Positions 35,876 to 45,185 of a stretch of 64,000 nt of DNA are shown here, piece by piece. The DNA is from Streptomyces sp. NBS 14/10 (GTDB lineage Bacteria; Actinomycetota; Actinomycetes; Streptomycetales; Streptomycetaceae): assembly GCF_002224125.1 (NCBI RefSeq), contig NZ_NCSM01000009.1, forward strand, positions 75,470-139,469, given 5' to 3'. The translations under genes and the position numbers were made by a program. Below the pieces are notes generated by a model that had not been told where the DNA came from, did no database searches, and saw only the letters and a program-made list of their open reading frames with translations. Position 1 is the first letter of the stretch. Every line of letters starts with the position of its first letter.

Positions 35876-36657
35876 ATGCCGTTCCAACAGCCTTTGGTAC
35901 CGCCTGGGCTGCATGTGGCCGACCCCCTCGATCTTCCGCTGCGGGACCACGGCGAGGGCGGACTGCGCCAGGTGACGCGCGCCGGGGTGACCGCACGCCG
36001 GGAGAACGGCTGGGAGCTGGAGGTTGCGGGGAGTACCGACGAGGCGCTCTTCGCCGAGGTGGCCGCGGCCTCCACCCCGTGCCATCCGCGTGGGCTCTCG
36101 GCATATGGGTCTCCACCGGATACGCCACGGAGGACGGTGGCGGCGTCGAGCCGGCGGCGTCCCAGGAGCGTGCTCCAGCTCGCCCGGGCCATCCGAGGGC
36201 GCGATATCCCGTGCGATGTACTGCACATCGACAATCCCGGCGGTCCGCCGGGTCCGGTGGACGCGCCACCTGGTCGGCCGACCTGGCCTATCTGCTGGGG
36301 CTACGTCAAGGCGGGCACCAGGCTTTCGAAGATTCCCCTGTTCGTCAGGGCGGGGGCGCGGTGATTCCCGTCGCCGAGCCCGGTGTCACCGTGACCGAGA
36401 CCTTGACGACCGACCTCGGCCTCGTGCAGTGGGGTACGGGAACGGGGCACTGCCGACTGCGCACCCCTGAAGGTGTCACCCGGGCCCAGGCGGTCCGCTG
36501 TGGACAGCGCGTCGACGTGGAGACGGCCGGGCCGGCTCCGGTGCGCAGCGTTGCCTTCCCGCCCGCCGCGGACACGGCGCCGCCCGACGAGGTGGTGGTC
36601 AACGGCGGGCGGTTCACTCTCACCACCGTCGCCGGAGTACCGACAGCGTCGGGGTGA
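35876..36657 (+). pseudogene. Degraded GH31 glycosidase
   Basis: An excellent ribosome site (AAGGAGGAAC) precedes the ATG at 35876, but the coding sequence is a patchwork. An N-terminal stretch (VPPGLHVADPLDLPLRDHGE) runs about 60 codons. Then, in other frames, come a piece of a GH31 barrel (WALGIWVSTGYATED, LARAIRGRDIPCDVLHID) and the post-barrel domain (IPLFVRAG, GAVIPVAEPGVTVTETLTTD) ending at 36657. Several internal deletions and frame changes removed the catalytic region. The stop overlaps the MFS start, so it was once an operon with it. The last 310 bp are duplicated at 26364. Confidence 0.72.
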
Positions 36658-37389
36658 ACCGAGTGACGAAGCCCGCGCCGAAGAGCCCCCGTTTCGCCCT
36701 GGTGGTGGTCAGCGGAGCCTGGGGGGCGTTCTGGGGCACCTGGTCGGCTCTGCTCCCCGCTGTGCTGGAGCGTGCCGACGCCACTCCCGGCGAGCTCGGC
36801 CTCGTCCTCACCGCGGTCCCTGTGGGAGCGATGCCGGCGATGGGGCTGGCCGGCAGGATCGCCGTCGGCCGTGAGCACCGGATGTTGCTGCTCACGACCG
36901 CAGCCCTGGCCCTCGGCATTGTGACGCTGAGCGGGATCAGCGGTCTCGGCGGCCTCGGAATCGCGCTCTTCCTGGTGGGTGCCACCAGCGGAGCGCTGGA
37001 CGTATGCCTCAACGCGGCGACAGCACGCGCCGAACGCGTCAGCGGCCGCCCGTTGTTCCAAGCCGTGCATGCTGCCTTTCCGGTGGCCGTGATCACGGCG
37101 GCCCCGCTGACGGGGCTGGCCCGGCAGTCGGGCATGAGCATCCGCGCCGTGCTCCTCCTGTGCGCCGCGGCCCTGCTCGGTTCCGTCCTGCCCCTCTTGG
37201 GACCGGCGGCCAAGGACCACGCGCGGGGCCGCGCCGACCCCGGGGGCCCCGCGGGCCCGCACTGGCGGTCGGCCTGGTTCTGGGGCGCGGCGATCGGTGT
37301 GCTGGGCGGGTGCATGCTCGTCGTGGAGAACGCCGTCGAGCAATGGTCGGTGCTTCTGCTGGAGGAGGACAAGGGTGCCTCCGCCGTAC
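36347..37389 (+). repeat. Duplicated segment, copy 2 (full form)
   Basis: This 1043-bp stretch covers the GH31 tail and most of the MFS gene. It is the longer partner of 26364-27053. Because it contains the 353 bp missing there and an intact MFS gene, it is probably the original. Confidence 0.88.
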
Positions 37390-37862
37390 TGGCGAGCGCC
37401 GCTCCGGCGGTGTACATGTCGGCGCTGACGGTCTCGCGTCTGGTGGTGCAACGGCTGCCGCGGCTCCGCATCCGCGATCTCGGTGTGCTCGCCGCGGTGG
37501 GCGGGTGCGGGGGCTTCGCCTGGGCCGCTATGGCCTCCACGGCCGAGTTGTCCCTCGCCGGGTTCGCCGTCTCAGGGCTCGCCTTCGGTCCTTTGATGCC
37601 GGCGCTGCTCAGCCATGCGGGGCAGCAGGACGCGAGCGGTTACACGGTCTCGGTGGTCTCGACGGTCTCGTACGGCGCCTTCCTGGTCAGCCCGCTGCTC
37701 GTGGGCTCCCTCACCAACTGGATGTCGCTGCCGAGCGCCCTGTCCTGTCTGGCCTTCATGGCGGTGCCGCTGCTCGGTGCGGCGGTGGGGGCACGTGTAC
37801 GGCCCGGCTGGGGACAGCCACACGGGCAACGCGAAGCTTCACGCGGCGAGAGCCGGCGCTGA
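36654..37862 (+). CDS. MFS transporter
   Basis: The GTG start at 36654 overlaps the stop of the degraded GH31 gene (GTGA). The 402-residue protein has about 12 hydrophobic segments and no signal peptide; the pattern (FALVVVSGAWGAFWGTWSAL at the start, ALDVCLNAATARAERVSGRP in the first half) fits the sugar-porter-like YbjJ/FucP-related MFS group. The substrate is unknown; a monosaccharide released from xyloglucan is a reasonable guess from its position. A broken duplicate is at 26690-27053. Confidence 0.88.
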   Translation: MNRVTKPAPKSPRFALVVVSGAWGAFWGTWSALLPAVLERADATPGELGLVLTAVPVGAMPAMGLAGRIAVGREHRMLLLTTAALALGIVTLSGISGLGGLGIALFLVGATSGALDVCLNAATARAERVSGRPLFQAVHAAFPVAVITAAPLTGLARQSGMSIRAVLLLCAAALLGSVLPLLGPAAKDHARGRADPGGPAGPHWRSAWFWGAAIGVLGGCMLVVENAVEQWSVLLLEEDKGASAVLASAAPAVYMSALTVSRLVVQRLPRLRIRDLGVLAAVGGCGGFAWAAMASTAELSLAGFAVSGLAFGPLMPALLSHAGQQDASGYTVSVVSTVSYGAFLVSPLLVGSLTNWMSLPSALSCLAFMAVPLLGAAVGARVRPGWGQPHGQREASRGESRR

Positions 37863-37884
37863 TCACCGTCGGGACATGACGGGA

Positions 37885-37912
37885 GGGGGCGGGGCGTGTT
37901 CGCCCCGCCCCC
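37885..37912. terminator. Bidirectional terminator hairpin between MFS and GH12
   Basis: GGGGGCGGGGCG (37885-37896) pairs perfectly with 37901-37912 around a TGTT loop, between two convergent genes. Confidence 0.85.
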
Positions 37913-37959
37913 TGCTTCAGGCGTCGGTCACCGGTTGGACGCCTGAGCTCGTCGCGGCG

Positions 37960-38676
37960 TCAGAAGCCCACGGCGCCCCAGGAGTGAGCGGTGTAGTCGC
38001 CCGGCCCGAATTCCCAGCCGGCCATGACGCTGTTGAGATAGTGGTCTTTGGTGTAGAAGCCCCTGCCCAGGCCGTAGTTGAAGAACGGGGTGAGGCTGCC
38101 GGACCACCAGCCGGACTTGTTCCTGTCCAGGAAGCTGAGGGTGTGGGCACCGTCCGGCCAGGTGTACTCGTAGACGTCCCAGGCGCGGCCGCCCAGGCCG
38201 ACGTTGGTCGCGGCCGGGACCGCGTTGCCGTTCCCGTCGTAGTGGTCGGCCAGCGGCTTGGTGTTGTACCAGTTGAGCCAGATCATGATCTCGGTCTTGG
38301 AGTTGCGGTCGGTCGGCGCCGGGTACGGGTCGATGAAGATGTCGTACGCGGCGTCGTAGTACGAGCCGGACTTCGGGTACGCCGACTGGCTGAACCACGT
38401 GTTGTTGTTCGGGTTGACGTCGCCGATCTTCTTGGGGAGCGTGGTCACCGGGGACGACCAGCCCCAGTCCTTGCCGTTGACCATGGCGACGAAGCCGGTG
38501 CCGGTCGAGGAGTTCACACCCCAGTTGGCGTCGTCGCTGTACCACGTCGAGGCGTTGCCGCCGGTCGCGTAGTACTTGAACCAGTACGTCTGTGACGCTG
38601 CCGCTGCCGAGTTCGGCAAGGTGAAGACGAGAGCCAGAGCCGCGAGAAGCGCGGCCCAGCCGATGCGCAATTTCAT
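37960..38676 (-). CDS. Secreted endoglucanase/xyloglucanase, GH12, second copy
   Basis: The ATG at 38676 follows GGAGG. The 238-residue protein has a Sec signal peptide (LLAALALVFTLPNSAAA), then the GH12 domain with nucleophile motif KTEIMIWLNW (about residue 129) and acid/base in AGWEFG (about 218). There is no binding module. It is the last gene of the GH42-GH74-GH12 series but a hairpin separates it from GH74, so it probably has its own promoter. It shares only the core motifs with the GH12 at 16630. Confidence 0.92.
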   Translation of the reverse strand: MKLRIGWAALLAALALVFTLPNSAAAASQTYWFKYYATGGNASTWYSDDANWGVNSSTGTGFVAMVNGKDWGWSSPVTTLPKKIGDVNPNNNTWFSQSAYPKSGSYYDAAYDIFIDPYPAPTDRNSKTEIMIWLNWYNTKPLADHYDGNGNAVPAATNVGLGGRAWDVYEYTWPDGAHTLSFLDRNKSGWWSGSLTPFFNYGLGRGFYTKDHYLNSVMAGWEFGPGDYTAHSWGAVGF

Positions 38677-38732
38677 TAGCCCTCCTGAAGCAGTGTGCTG
38701 AGTGGGGGGATCACACGGGAGAGGAGGATTCG

Positions 38733-38759
38733 GTGGCCCTGCGCTGGTGGCAGGGCCAC
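38733..38759 (-). terminator. Stem-loop between GH74 and GH12
   Basis: GTGGCCCTGC (38733-38742) pairs perfectly with 38750-38759 around a 7-base loop, between the GH74 stop and the GH12 start. It likely terminates GH74 transcription. Confidence 0.7.
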
Positions 38760-38814
38760 GTCGGTCTCCCCTTCGGGACAGCGGCTGCGGACCGCGGTGA
38801 CCTGGAGTCGAACC

Positions 38815-41175
38815 TCACTTGGGGTCGCCGTAGATGACTCCGCGTCCGTTGGTCCCGAAGTAGATGCGGCCGTAGACCCGGGGGTCTCCGGTCATGGTGT
38901 TGCCGGTCCAGGCGTACTGGTGGCGGTCGTCGTTGATGCGGATCCAGGTCCGGCCCGCGTCGTCGGACCGGAAGATGCCGCGTACGCCGTGGATCTTGGA
39001 GCTGGTGTAGACGGCGGGATACGTGGCACCGGGCGCCGCCTTGCCGAATCCGACGACGTCGCCCTCGTCCACCGCCTTGAACCGGGTGAAGGACGCTCCG
39101 GAGTCGGTCGACCGCCACATCCCGTAGGGCGTGTCATCGGTGGCCTTGCTGCTGCCGCCGGCCAGCCAGATGTCGCCCTCGTGGCCCGGTGCCGGCTTGA
39201 AGCGAACGTTGCCCGCGGTGGGCAGACCGGTCGCCGCCGTGGCCTTGAAGCTCTTGCCACCGTCCGTGCTGAGGTAGAAGACGCCGGAGCCGTAGGCGTA
39301 GAACTTCGCCGGGTTCACCCGGTCGGAGCGCACCGATACCCCGGTCGGCAGCCCCTTCGAAGCCGTCCAGGTGGCTCCGTGGTCGTCGGACCAGCTGGCC
39401 GGCGCTCCGGCCGGTGACCACACGATCCGCCGGCCGTCGGCGCTGACGGCGACGGCCTGGTCATCGATTCCGGGCCCGGTGACGCCGGACGGCTCACTGC
39501 GCGAGGGGGTCCAGGTGTCGCCGCTGTCGGTGGAGATGGCGAAGTGCTGGGTCCAGCCGCTGGTGGGGTAGCCGACCCGCACGATGGTGTGGGGCGCCAG
39601 CTCCGCGAAGTCCAGGGCCGGGGTGGCGCCGAAGGTCGGGTTGTCGTACATCTTCGGCGCCTTGTTCAGGTCCGTGTGCCGGAAGCCGCCGACATCACCC
39701 ACGCCCGAGAAGACATGAGCGGGACCGACGGGCGGGCTGATCACGCAGCCGACGGAGGTCTCCTCCAGGCCCTGGGCCCGCACGGAGATGTGCACCGTGC
39801 CTCCGCTGTCCCAGTCGGTCAGGTTGTTCGCGCCGTAGATCGTCGCGCCGGTTCCGTACATGAAGTGGTCGGAGTCGAAGGGGTCGATCTGGACGGACTC
39901 CATCATCCAGCCCAGCTTGGGGGTCATCTCGGGCAGCGACGGCGAGGCGTTCCAGGTCAGCCAGGGGGCGGCGGAGATGTCGATGTCGTAGCGCAGGGTG
40001 CGCTGGGAATCCGCGTCCATGTCCCAGGCCTGGGTCCAGCTCGCGCCGCCGTCGGTGGAGCGGAAGAGGAGGCAGTCGGGGTACCACTTGACCTGGGTGG
40101 ACACCATCAGGGTGTCCGGGTTCCGCCGGTCGATGGTCAGGCCGCTGTAACCGTAGTTGTTGTCGTCGCTGGTGGACGGGACCGGGCTGATGCGGGTCCA
40201 GGTGTCGGTGGCGGTGTCCAGCTTCCACACGTCGCCCTTGGACCCGTCGTAGGGGCCGGCGGTGTTGCTGGTCGCCAGGTACAGGTAGCCGCCGACGTGG
40301 TCGAAGACCGCGTGGTGCGGGATGTAGCCGGTGGGCTGCCCGGGTACGCGTTCCCAGGTCGCTCCCGCGTCGGTGGACCGGTAGAGGATGTTGTCCTTGT
40401 CGGCCACGGTGACGTAGATGGTCCGGGTGGCCTTCCCCGGTCTGCCGGTGCGCTTGTCGAAGACGACTTGCAGCACACCCAGGTTGTCGCCGTTCGGGCC
40501 GTTGGGGTCATTGGGGTCGGGGACGAAGTTGCCCGGGTTGGGGAAGCCGGCCACCTTCGCGAAGGTCTTGCCGTGGTCGGTGCTGCGCCACAGCCCGTGG
40601 CCCCCGCGCACGCCCAGGTAGAGGATCTTGTTGCGGTTGGGGTCGATCACCAGCCGCTCGCCGATGCCCCGGCCGGGCATGTTGCCGCCCAGCCGGAACG
40701 GCAGGGCAGTGGTCTTCCAGGTGCGGCCGCGGTCGGTCGAGCGCAGGATCGCCGCCATGGACGGGTCCCAGTCGGGCATGGGGTAGGTGCCCGCCGCCAG
40801 GTAGACGCGGTCGGGGTCGACCTCGTCGGTGGCGACGCTGATGATGCCGGTGTGTCCGTACTTGTCCCAGCCGACCCAGTCGGTGAGGGGAATCCACCGC
40901 CGGGTCGCCGTGTCGAGGCGGTAGGCGCCGCCGATGTCGGTCCGGGCGTACACCAGTCCGCGTTCGCTCTGGTTGAAGACGATGCCGGTGACGAAGCCGC
41001 CGCCGACTATCTCCGCGTTGCGGAAGGTGTAAGGCGTGGAGCCGGCCGCGCGGGCGGAGCTGGACGTTCCGGCCGGGCGGGCGGCCGCGGCGGAGGGGGC
41101 GAGCAGGGGGAGCGCGGCCGTGGCCGCCCCGGCGGCGAGTAGTCCTCGGCGGGAGAGGTGCGGGGCAGGGGACAT
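38815..41175 (-). CDS. Secreted xyloglucanase, GH74, second copy
   Basis: I choose the ATG at 41175 (MSPAPHLSRRGLLAAG), which gives a Tat signal and has AGAAAGG upstream; the frame is open to 41298 but the extra residues are not plausible. The 786-residue protein shows YTFRNAEIVGGGFVTGIVFN and ARTDIGGAYRL near residue 79 (conserved Asp), many Asp-box turns and DPFDSDHFMYGTGATIYG. There is no binding module. It lies downstream of GH42, in the reverse order to GH74-GH42 at 10214-14391. Confidence 0.94.
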   Translation of the reverse strand: MSPAPHLSRRGLLAAGAATAALPLLAPSAAAARPAGTSSSARAAGSTPYTFRNAEIVGGGFVTGIVFNQSERGLVYARTDIGGAYRLDTATRRWIPLTDWVGWDKYGHTGIISVATDEVDPDRVYLAAGTYPMPDWDPSMAAILRSTDRGRTWKTTALPFRLGGNMPGRGIGERLVIDPNRNKILYLGVRGGHGLWRSTDHGKTFAKVAGFPNPGNFVPDPNDPNGPNGDNLGVLQVVFDKRTGRPGKATRTIYVTVADKDNILYRSTDAGATWERVPGQPTGYIPHHAVFDHVGGYLYLATSNTAGPYDGSKGDVWKLDTATDTWTRISPVPSTSDDNNYGYSGLTIDRRNPDTLMVSTQVKWYPDCLLFRSTDGGASWTQAWDMDADSQRTLRYDIDISAAPWLTWNASPSLPEMTPKLGWMMESVQIDPFDSDHFMYGTGATIYGANNLTDWDSGGTVHISVRAQGLEETSVGCVISPPVGPAHVFSGVGDVGGFRHTDLNKAPKMYDNPTFGATPALDFAELAPHTIVRVGYPTSGWTQHFAISTDSGDTWTPSRSEPSGVTGPGIDDQAVAVSADGRRIVWSPAGAPASWSDDHGATWTASKGLPTGVSVRSDRVNPAKFYAYGSGVFYLSTDGGKSFKATAATGLPTAGNVRFKPAPGHEGDIWLAGGSSKATDDTPYGMWRSTDSGASFTRFKAVDEGDVVGFGKAAPGATYPAVYTSSKIHGVRGIFRSDDAGRTWIRINDDRHQYAWTGNTMTGDPRVYGRIYFGTNGRGVIYGDPK

Positions 41176-41269
41176 GGCGGGTTCTTGCCTTTCTGGTGCG
41201 GGTCTGCACGGGCCGCGCAGGGGCAGCGGGCCCAGCGGCTCTGGACGGTGGTCGGGGAGGGGGACGGTG

Positions 41270-43264
41270 TCAGCCCTGGCGCAGCACCGCCGCGCCACGG
41301 GCGGGCAGCGTCAGCCCGTGGTGGCCGACCGGCTCGTCCGTGAGCAGGTCGTGGCCGGTGACCGGGAGGCGCTGGTCGGTATCCGAGTGGTTGAGCAGGA
41401 ACAGCCAGCTGCGGCCGTCGTCGGCGTGGCGGCGTACCGCCTCGACGCCCGGCGGCGCATCGGCGATCTCGGGGCCGACTCCGGCGGCGGCGAGTACCTG
41501 GCCGAGCAGCGCGGCGTAGGCGTCCTCCTCCAGCCGCGTCGACAGGTACCAGGCGCTGCCCTTCCCGAACTGATGGCGTGTCACCGCCGCCTGTCCCGCG
41601 AGCATGCCGGAGGTCCAGGAGGCGACCGGGGTGGCGCCCTCCAGGCGCAGCACTTCGCTCCAGTGCGTGCCCCTCGTGCCGTCGGAGAGCTCCAGTGCCT
41701 GTGCGGCCGCCAGCGGGCGGTACTCCTCCACGCGGATGCCGAGGGCCTCGCGCAGCGGCGCGACCGGATACCCCCCGAGCCGGGCATGGTGGTGTTCGTC
41801 GACCGCGCCGGCGAAGCACTCGACGAGGAGGGTGCCGCCTTGTGCGACGTACTGGCGCAGTGCGGCGGCCGAGGCGTCCGACAGGAGGTAGAGGCTGGGG
41901 GCGAGGACGACGGGGTAGCGTGCCAGGTCGTCCGCCGAGTGCGCGAAGTCGGTGGTCACGCCGGCGTTCCACAGCGCGCGGTGGGCCCGGCGCAGGCTGT
42001 CGTGGTGGTCGGACCCGGTGCGGGGCAGACCGCGAGTGTCCAGCGCCCACCAGACGTCCGCGTCGTGCAGCACCGCCGCCCGGGCCCGTACGGTGGAGCC
42101 CGCGAGTTCGCCCAGCCGGGCCACGGCGGAGCCGGTGGCGGACGCCTCGCGGAAGATGCGGGTGTCCGGGCCGGCGTGCGGGACGATCGCCGAGTGCCAC
42201 AGTTCGGCACCTGCCTTGGACTGGCGCCACTGGAAGAACAACGCGCCTTCCGAACCGCGCGCGATGTGCCCCACGGTGTGCCGCAGGATGTCGCCGGGCT
42301 CCTTGCCCAGCGTGCCGTCGGATGTGTACACGGTGTTGGTGCCCTGCTCGATCAGCAGCCAGGGCTTTCCCGCCCCGAAGGAGCGGGCGCGGTCCCCGCC
42401 GAAGGCGATGTCGGCGGCGGCGTCGACACCCGGCGCGGCCGGATAGTGGTCGATGCCGACGAAGTCGACCTCGCGGCCGAACTTCCACAGGTCGAGCACC
42501 TGGTACGCGGGCACCATCAGGTTGGTGGTCACCGGCCGGTCGCTGTGCGCGCGGATCGCGTCGCGCTGCTCGCGGTAGGCGGCGAGCGTCTCGTCGGAGA
42601 AGAAGCGGCGCCAGTCCAGGGTGTGCCCCGGGTTGTGGTGCCACTGGGTGGCGCGGGGCGGCAGGATCTGTTCCCAGGAGCCGTAGCGCTGGCTCCAGAA
42701 GGCGGTTCCCCAGGCCTCGTTGAGCGCGTCGAGCGTGCGGTACTTGTGGCGCAGCCAGACGCGGAACGCGGCTGCCGCCCGGTCGCAGTGGCACACCGTC
42801 GCGTACTCGTTGTGCACATGCCACATGCACACCGCGGGATGGTCCCCGTAGCGCTCGGCCAAAGCGCCGGCGATCCGGGTGGCGGCGCGCCGGTAGGCCG
42901 GTGCCGCCAGGCAGTACGTGTCACGGCTGCCGTGGGTGAGCCGGATGCCGTCGGCGGTGACCGTCAGCGCCTCGGGGTGGGCGAGGGTGAACCAGGGCGG
43001 TGGCGAGGCGGTGGGGGTGGCCAGGTCCACGGCGACACCGGCCGCGTGCAGGCGGTCCAGGTGGGCGTCGAGCCAGTCGAAGTCGTAGGAGCCCTCCTCG
43101 GGCTCGAGCAGCGCCCACGAGAACACGCCGACCGTGACGAGATTGACCCGGGCCTCGCGCATCAGCAGGTCGTCCTCCTGCCAGACGTGCCTGTCCCACT
43201 GCTCGGGGTTGTAGTCGCCCCCGAAGGCGAGGCCGCCGAGGCGTTCGGTGATGCGGTGAACCAT
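41270..43264 (-). CDS. Beta-galactosidase, GH42
   Basis: The ATG at 43264 follows GAGG. The 664-residue protein opens with RLGGLAFGGDYNPEQWDRH; the acid/base lies in MWHVHNEYAT (about residue 153) and the nucleophile in WLLIEQGTNT (about 306). There is no signal peptide. It heads a GH42-GH74 unit controlled by the operator at 43410. A 16-codon relic with the same N-terminus lies at 51907-51954. Confidence 0.93.
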   Translation of the reverse strand: MVHRITERLGGLAFGGDYNPEQWDRHVWQEDDLLMREARVNLVTVGVFSWALLEPEEGSYDFDWLDAHLDRLHAAGVAVDLATPTASPPPWFTLAHPEALTVTADGIRLTHGSRDTYCLAAPAYRRAATRIAGALAERYGDHPAVCMWHVHNEYATVCHCDRAAAAFRVWLRHKYRTLDALNEAWGTAFWSQRYGSWEQILPPRATQWHHNPGHTLDWRRFFSDETLAAYREQRDAIRAHSDRPVTTNLMVPAYQVLDLWKFGREVDFVGIDHYPAAPGVDAAADIAFGGDRARSFGAGKPWLLIEQGTNTVYTSDGTLGKEPGDILRHTVGHIARGSEGALFFQWRQSKAGAELWHSAIVPHAGPDTRIFREASATGSAVARLGELAGSTVRARAAVLHDADVWWALDTRGLPRTGSDHHDSLRRAHRALWNAGVTTDFAHSADDLARYPVVLAPSLYLLSDASAAALRQYVAQGGTLLVECFAGAVDEHHHARLGGYPVAPLREALGIRVEEYRPLAAAQALELSDGTRGTHWSEVLRLEGATPVASWTSGMLAGQAAVTRHQFGKGSAWYLSTRLEEDAYAALLGQVLAAAGVGPEIADAPPGVEAVRRHADDGRSWLFLLNHSDTDQRLPVTGHDLLTDEPVGHHGLTLPARGAAVLRQG

Positions 43265-43409
43265 GTGCGTTCCTCAATCTTTGATCGCGCCCCGTCTGCC
43301 CGGACACGTTGCAGCCGTGTCCGGGCAGAGGGTGCACGGCACGATTCCTTCACCGTGGTGACCGGCTCGTCGGGAAGCCGAGGTAACCCGGCCCTGCGAA
43401 ATGGGTCTG

Positions 43410-43463
43410 TCGATGCGCTTCGACGTTTCGACGACACTAACGACGTGTTTCCGAATGCGACAA
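43410..43463 (-). promoter_or_regulatory. Promoter and operator of the GH42-GH74 unit
   Basis: The minus strand has TTGTCG (43463-43458), an 18-bp spacer and TAGTGT (43439-43434), then the near-perfect operator TCGAAGCGCATCGA (43423-43410) just after the expected transcription start. The layout is that of the transporter promoter at 6219. Confidence 0.75.
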
Positions 43464-43568
43464 CGGGCCGTTCAGGTCACTTTTGGGTAACAGGCGCCGT
43501 TGTGGATCACCTTCGGAGATGTCCGTCCGCGTTGGAAGAGCGGCTTGCGTCAGTTTGGCGACCCGTGA

Positions 43569-43611
43569 TTGACCCGTGATTCAGTGCCATTCCGACGTCG
43601 AAGCGCTTCGA
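43569..43611 (+). promoter_or_regulatory. Promoter and operator facing the condensation-domain gene
   Basis: TTGACC (43569-43574) lies 23 bp before the perfect palindrome TCGAAGCGCTTCGA (43598-43611), the same layout as at 6078, 23344 and 53330. It points to the gene at 43756, which is not a carbohydrate enzyme. A second possible promoter (TTGACG at 43634, TATCCT at 43659) follows. Confidence 0.78.
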
Positions 43612-43755
43612 CACGTCCTGCCGGCCCCATGCCTTGACGCACGTGGTCCGCGCGGATCTATCCTCTGCCTGACCATGGGGCGCCCGCACTCCTCCGCGCG
43701 TCACCCGCGAGACGTGCCGGGCCCGCCGACGTACCGGAGGAGAGCCGAGGCGGGT

Positions 43756-45138
43756 ATGCGACAGACCGCACGCCATGACGTCGTCTTCATCGCCGGCACC
43801 GCCGGAGAGCATGAACTGACCTGGTCGCAGAAGGCCCATGACCGCGAAGAGTGCCAGCCCCATCTGGACGGCACCCGCAACAGGAACGTCCGGATGGCGC
43901 GGGCACTGGACGGCCGGCCCGACATGGCTGCGGTGCTGCATGCCTTCGCCGCGGTCGTGGCCCGCTGCGAGGCGCTGCGCACGCTGTACCCACGTGACGC
44001 GGACGGGCGCCCACGCGCGGTCATCGTGGCTTCCGGGGTTCTTCAGGTCGACGAGTACGGGTTCGAAGCCCCGGCGAACAAGGGCGAGGTGGAGGCCCTG
44101 GCCCACCGACTGGCCCAGCTCGGATTCGCCTCGGACGACCTGCCGTTGCGGGCCGCAGTCGTCACCGTGGACGGCCGGCCCACCCAGATCGTGCTGTCGT
44201 TGCACCACTTCTCGGCGGACACGACGGCTGCCCGGATCGTGGCCGAACACATAGCCCGGCTGGCCGCCGATCCGGGCGCCGACCTGGGCTCGGGGTGGCA
44301 GCCACGGCAGATCGCGAGCTTCGAAGCCAGTCCGTCGGGGCTGCGTCACGCTCATCGTGTCGACACCCATGACCGGGCCATGCTCCGTCAGTCCGCCATG
44401 CCCGAACTCCAGGAGCCGGCGAGCCTCGACGGGGACGCCGTCTACAACTTCGTACGCCTCGACTCGGCGGCGGTCGCACTCGCCGCAACCAGTCTGGCGA
44501 AGCAGTACCGGACCTCCGTGGCCGCCGTCCTCCAAGCCGCATATGCGTGCACACTCGCCGAGCACCTGTCCATCGGCGCCTGCGTGTTCAACACCGTGAC
44601 GGCCAACCGGCGGAGGGCTGCAGCCCGCGAGGCGGTGGCCCACATCGCCGGCAGGGTCCTCGTCCCGGTCGACACGTCCCTGGGCGGCGACCGGTTCCCG
44701 GCGCTGTGCCGGGCGCTCGACGCGACACTCGCCCGATCCGCCTCCGTCAGCCTGCGTGAGCCCGAGCGCTACGCCAGGGCCCTGGACGAGGCCTCCGCCG
44801 AGCTGGGCCGCTCCGCCCTCAATCCGTACATGGTCAACATCCGCCCCATAGCGCCCCGAACACTGATCCGGGCTCGTTCGAACAGGGCACAGGACATCGA
44901 GCGAGCGATGGCATCCAGCCGATACCAACGCTTGCCCGGACCCGTCGAGGCGTACTCCGGAAAGCTCACGTTCGATGTGTGGAGCCTGTCCGAGACAGCC
45001 GGAATCAGTCTCGGGACGGATGCGGCGTCATTCGACGCGGCAGATCTTGAACAGATACTGCTGCGCTTCGAGAGGCGGCTGGTCGGGGCCGCGATCGGCG
45101 GGCACGCCGGACGGAGCAGGGCCTTCGCCGACGGGTGA
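43756..45138 (+). CDS. Stand-alone condensation-domain protein
   Basis: I choose the ATG at 43756 (MRQTARHDVVFIAG), with GAGG five bases upstream. The 460-residue length equals a single nonribosomal-peptide-synthetase condensation domain. The active-site motif is VLSLHHFSADTTA (HHxxxD), and the N-terminal half (HELTWSQKAHDREECQPH) matches the first core motif region. No carrier or adenylation domain is nearby, so it could be a free-standing acyltransferase joining an amine and an acyl carrier or CoA partner. The product is unknown. The sugar-type operator at 43598 lies 145 bp upstream. It is convergent with AraC. Confidence 0.78.
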   Translation: MRQTARHDVVFIAGTAGEHELTWSQKAHDREECQPHLDGTRNRNVRMARALDGRPDMAAVLHAFAAVVARCEALRTLYPRDADGRPRAVIVASGVLQVDEYGFEAPANKGEVEALAHRLAQLGFASDDLPLRAAVVTVDGRPTQIVLSLHHFSADTTAARIVAEHIARLAADPGADLGSGWQPRQIASFEASPSGLRHAHRVDTHDRAMLRQSAMPELQEPASLDGDAVYNFVRLDSAAVALAATSLAKQYRTSVAAVLQAAYACTLAEHLSIGACVFNTVTANRRRAAAREAVAHIAGRVLVPVDTSLGGDRFPALCRALDATLARSASVSLREPERYARALDEASAELGRSALNPYMVNIRPIAPRTLIRARSNRAQDIERAMASSRYQRLPGPVEAYSGKLTFDVWSLSETAGISLGTDAASFDAADLEQILLRFERRLVGAAIGGHAGRSRAFADG

Positions 45139-45185
45139 CGTCGCCCATGGCTCAGATTCCGTCGCGCGGGCCGGACCTGGCGGGC

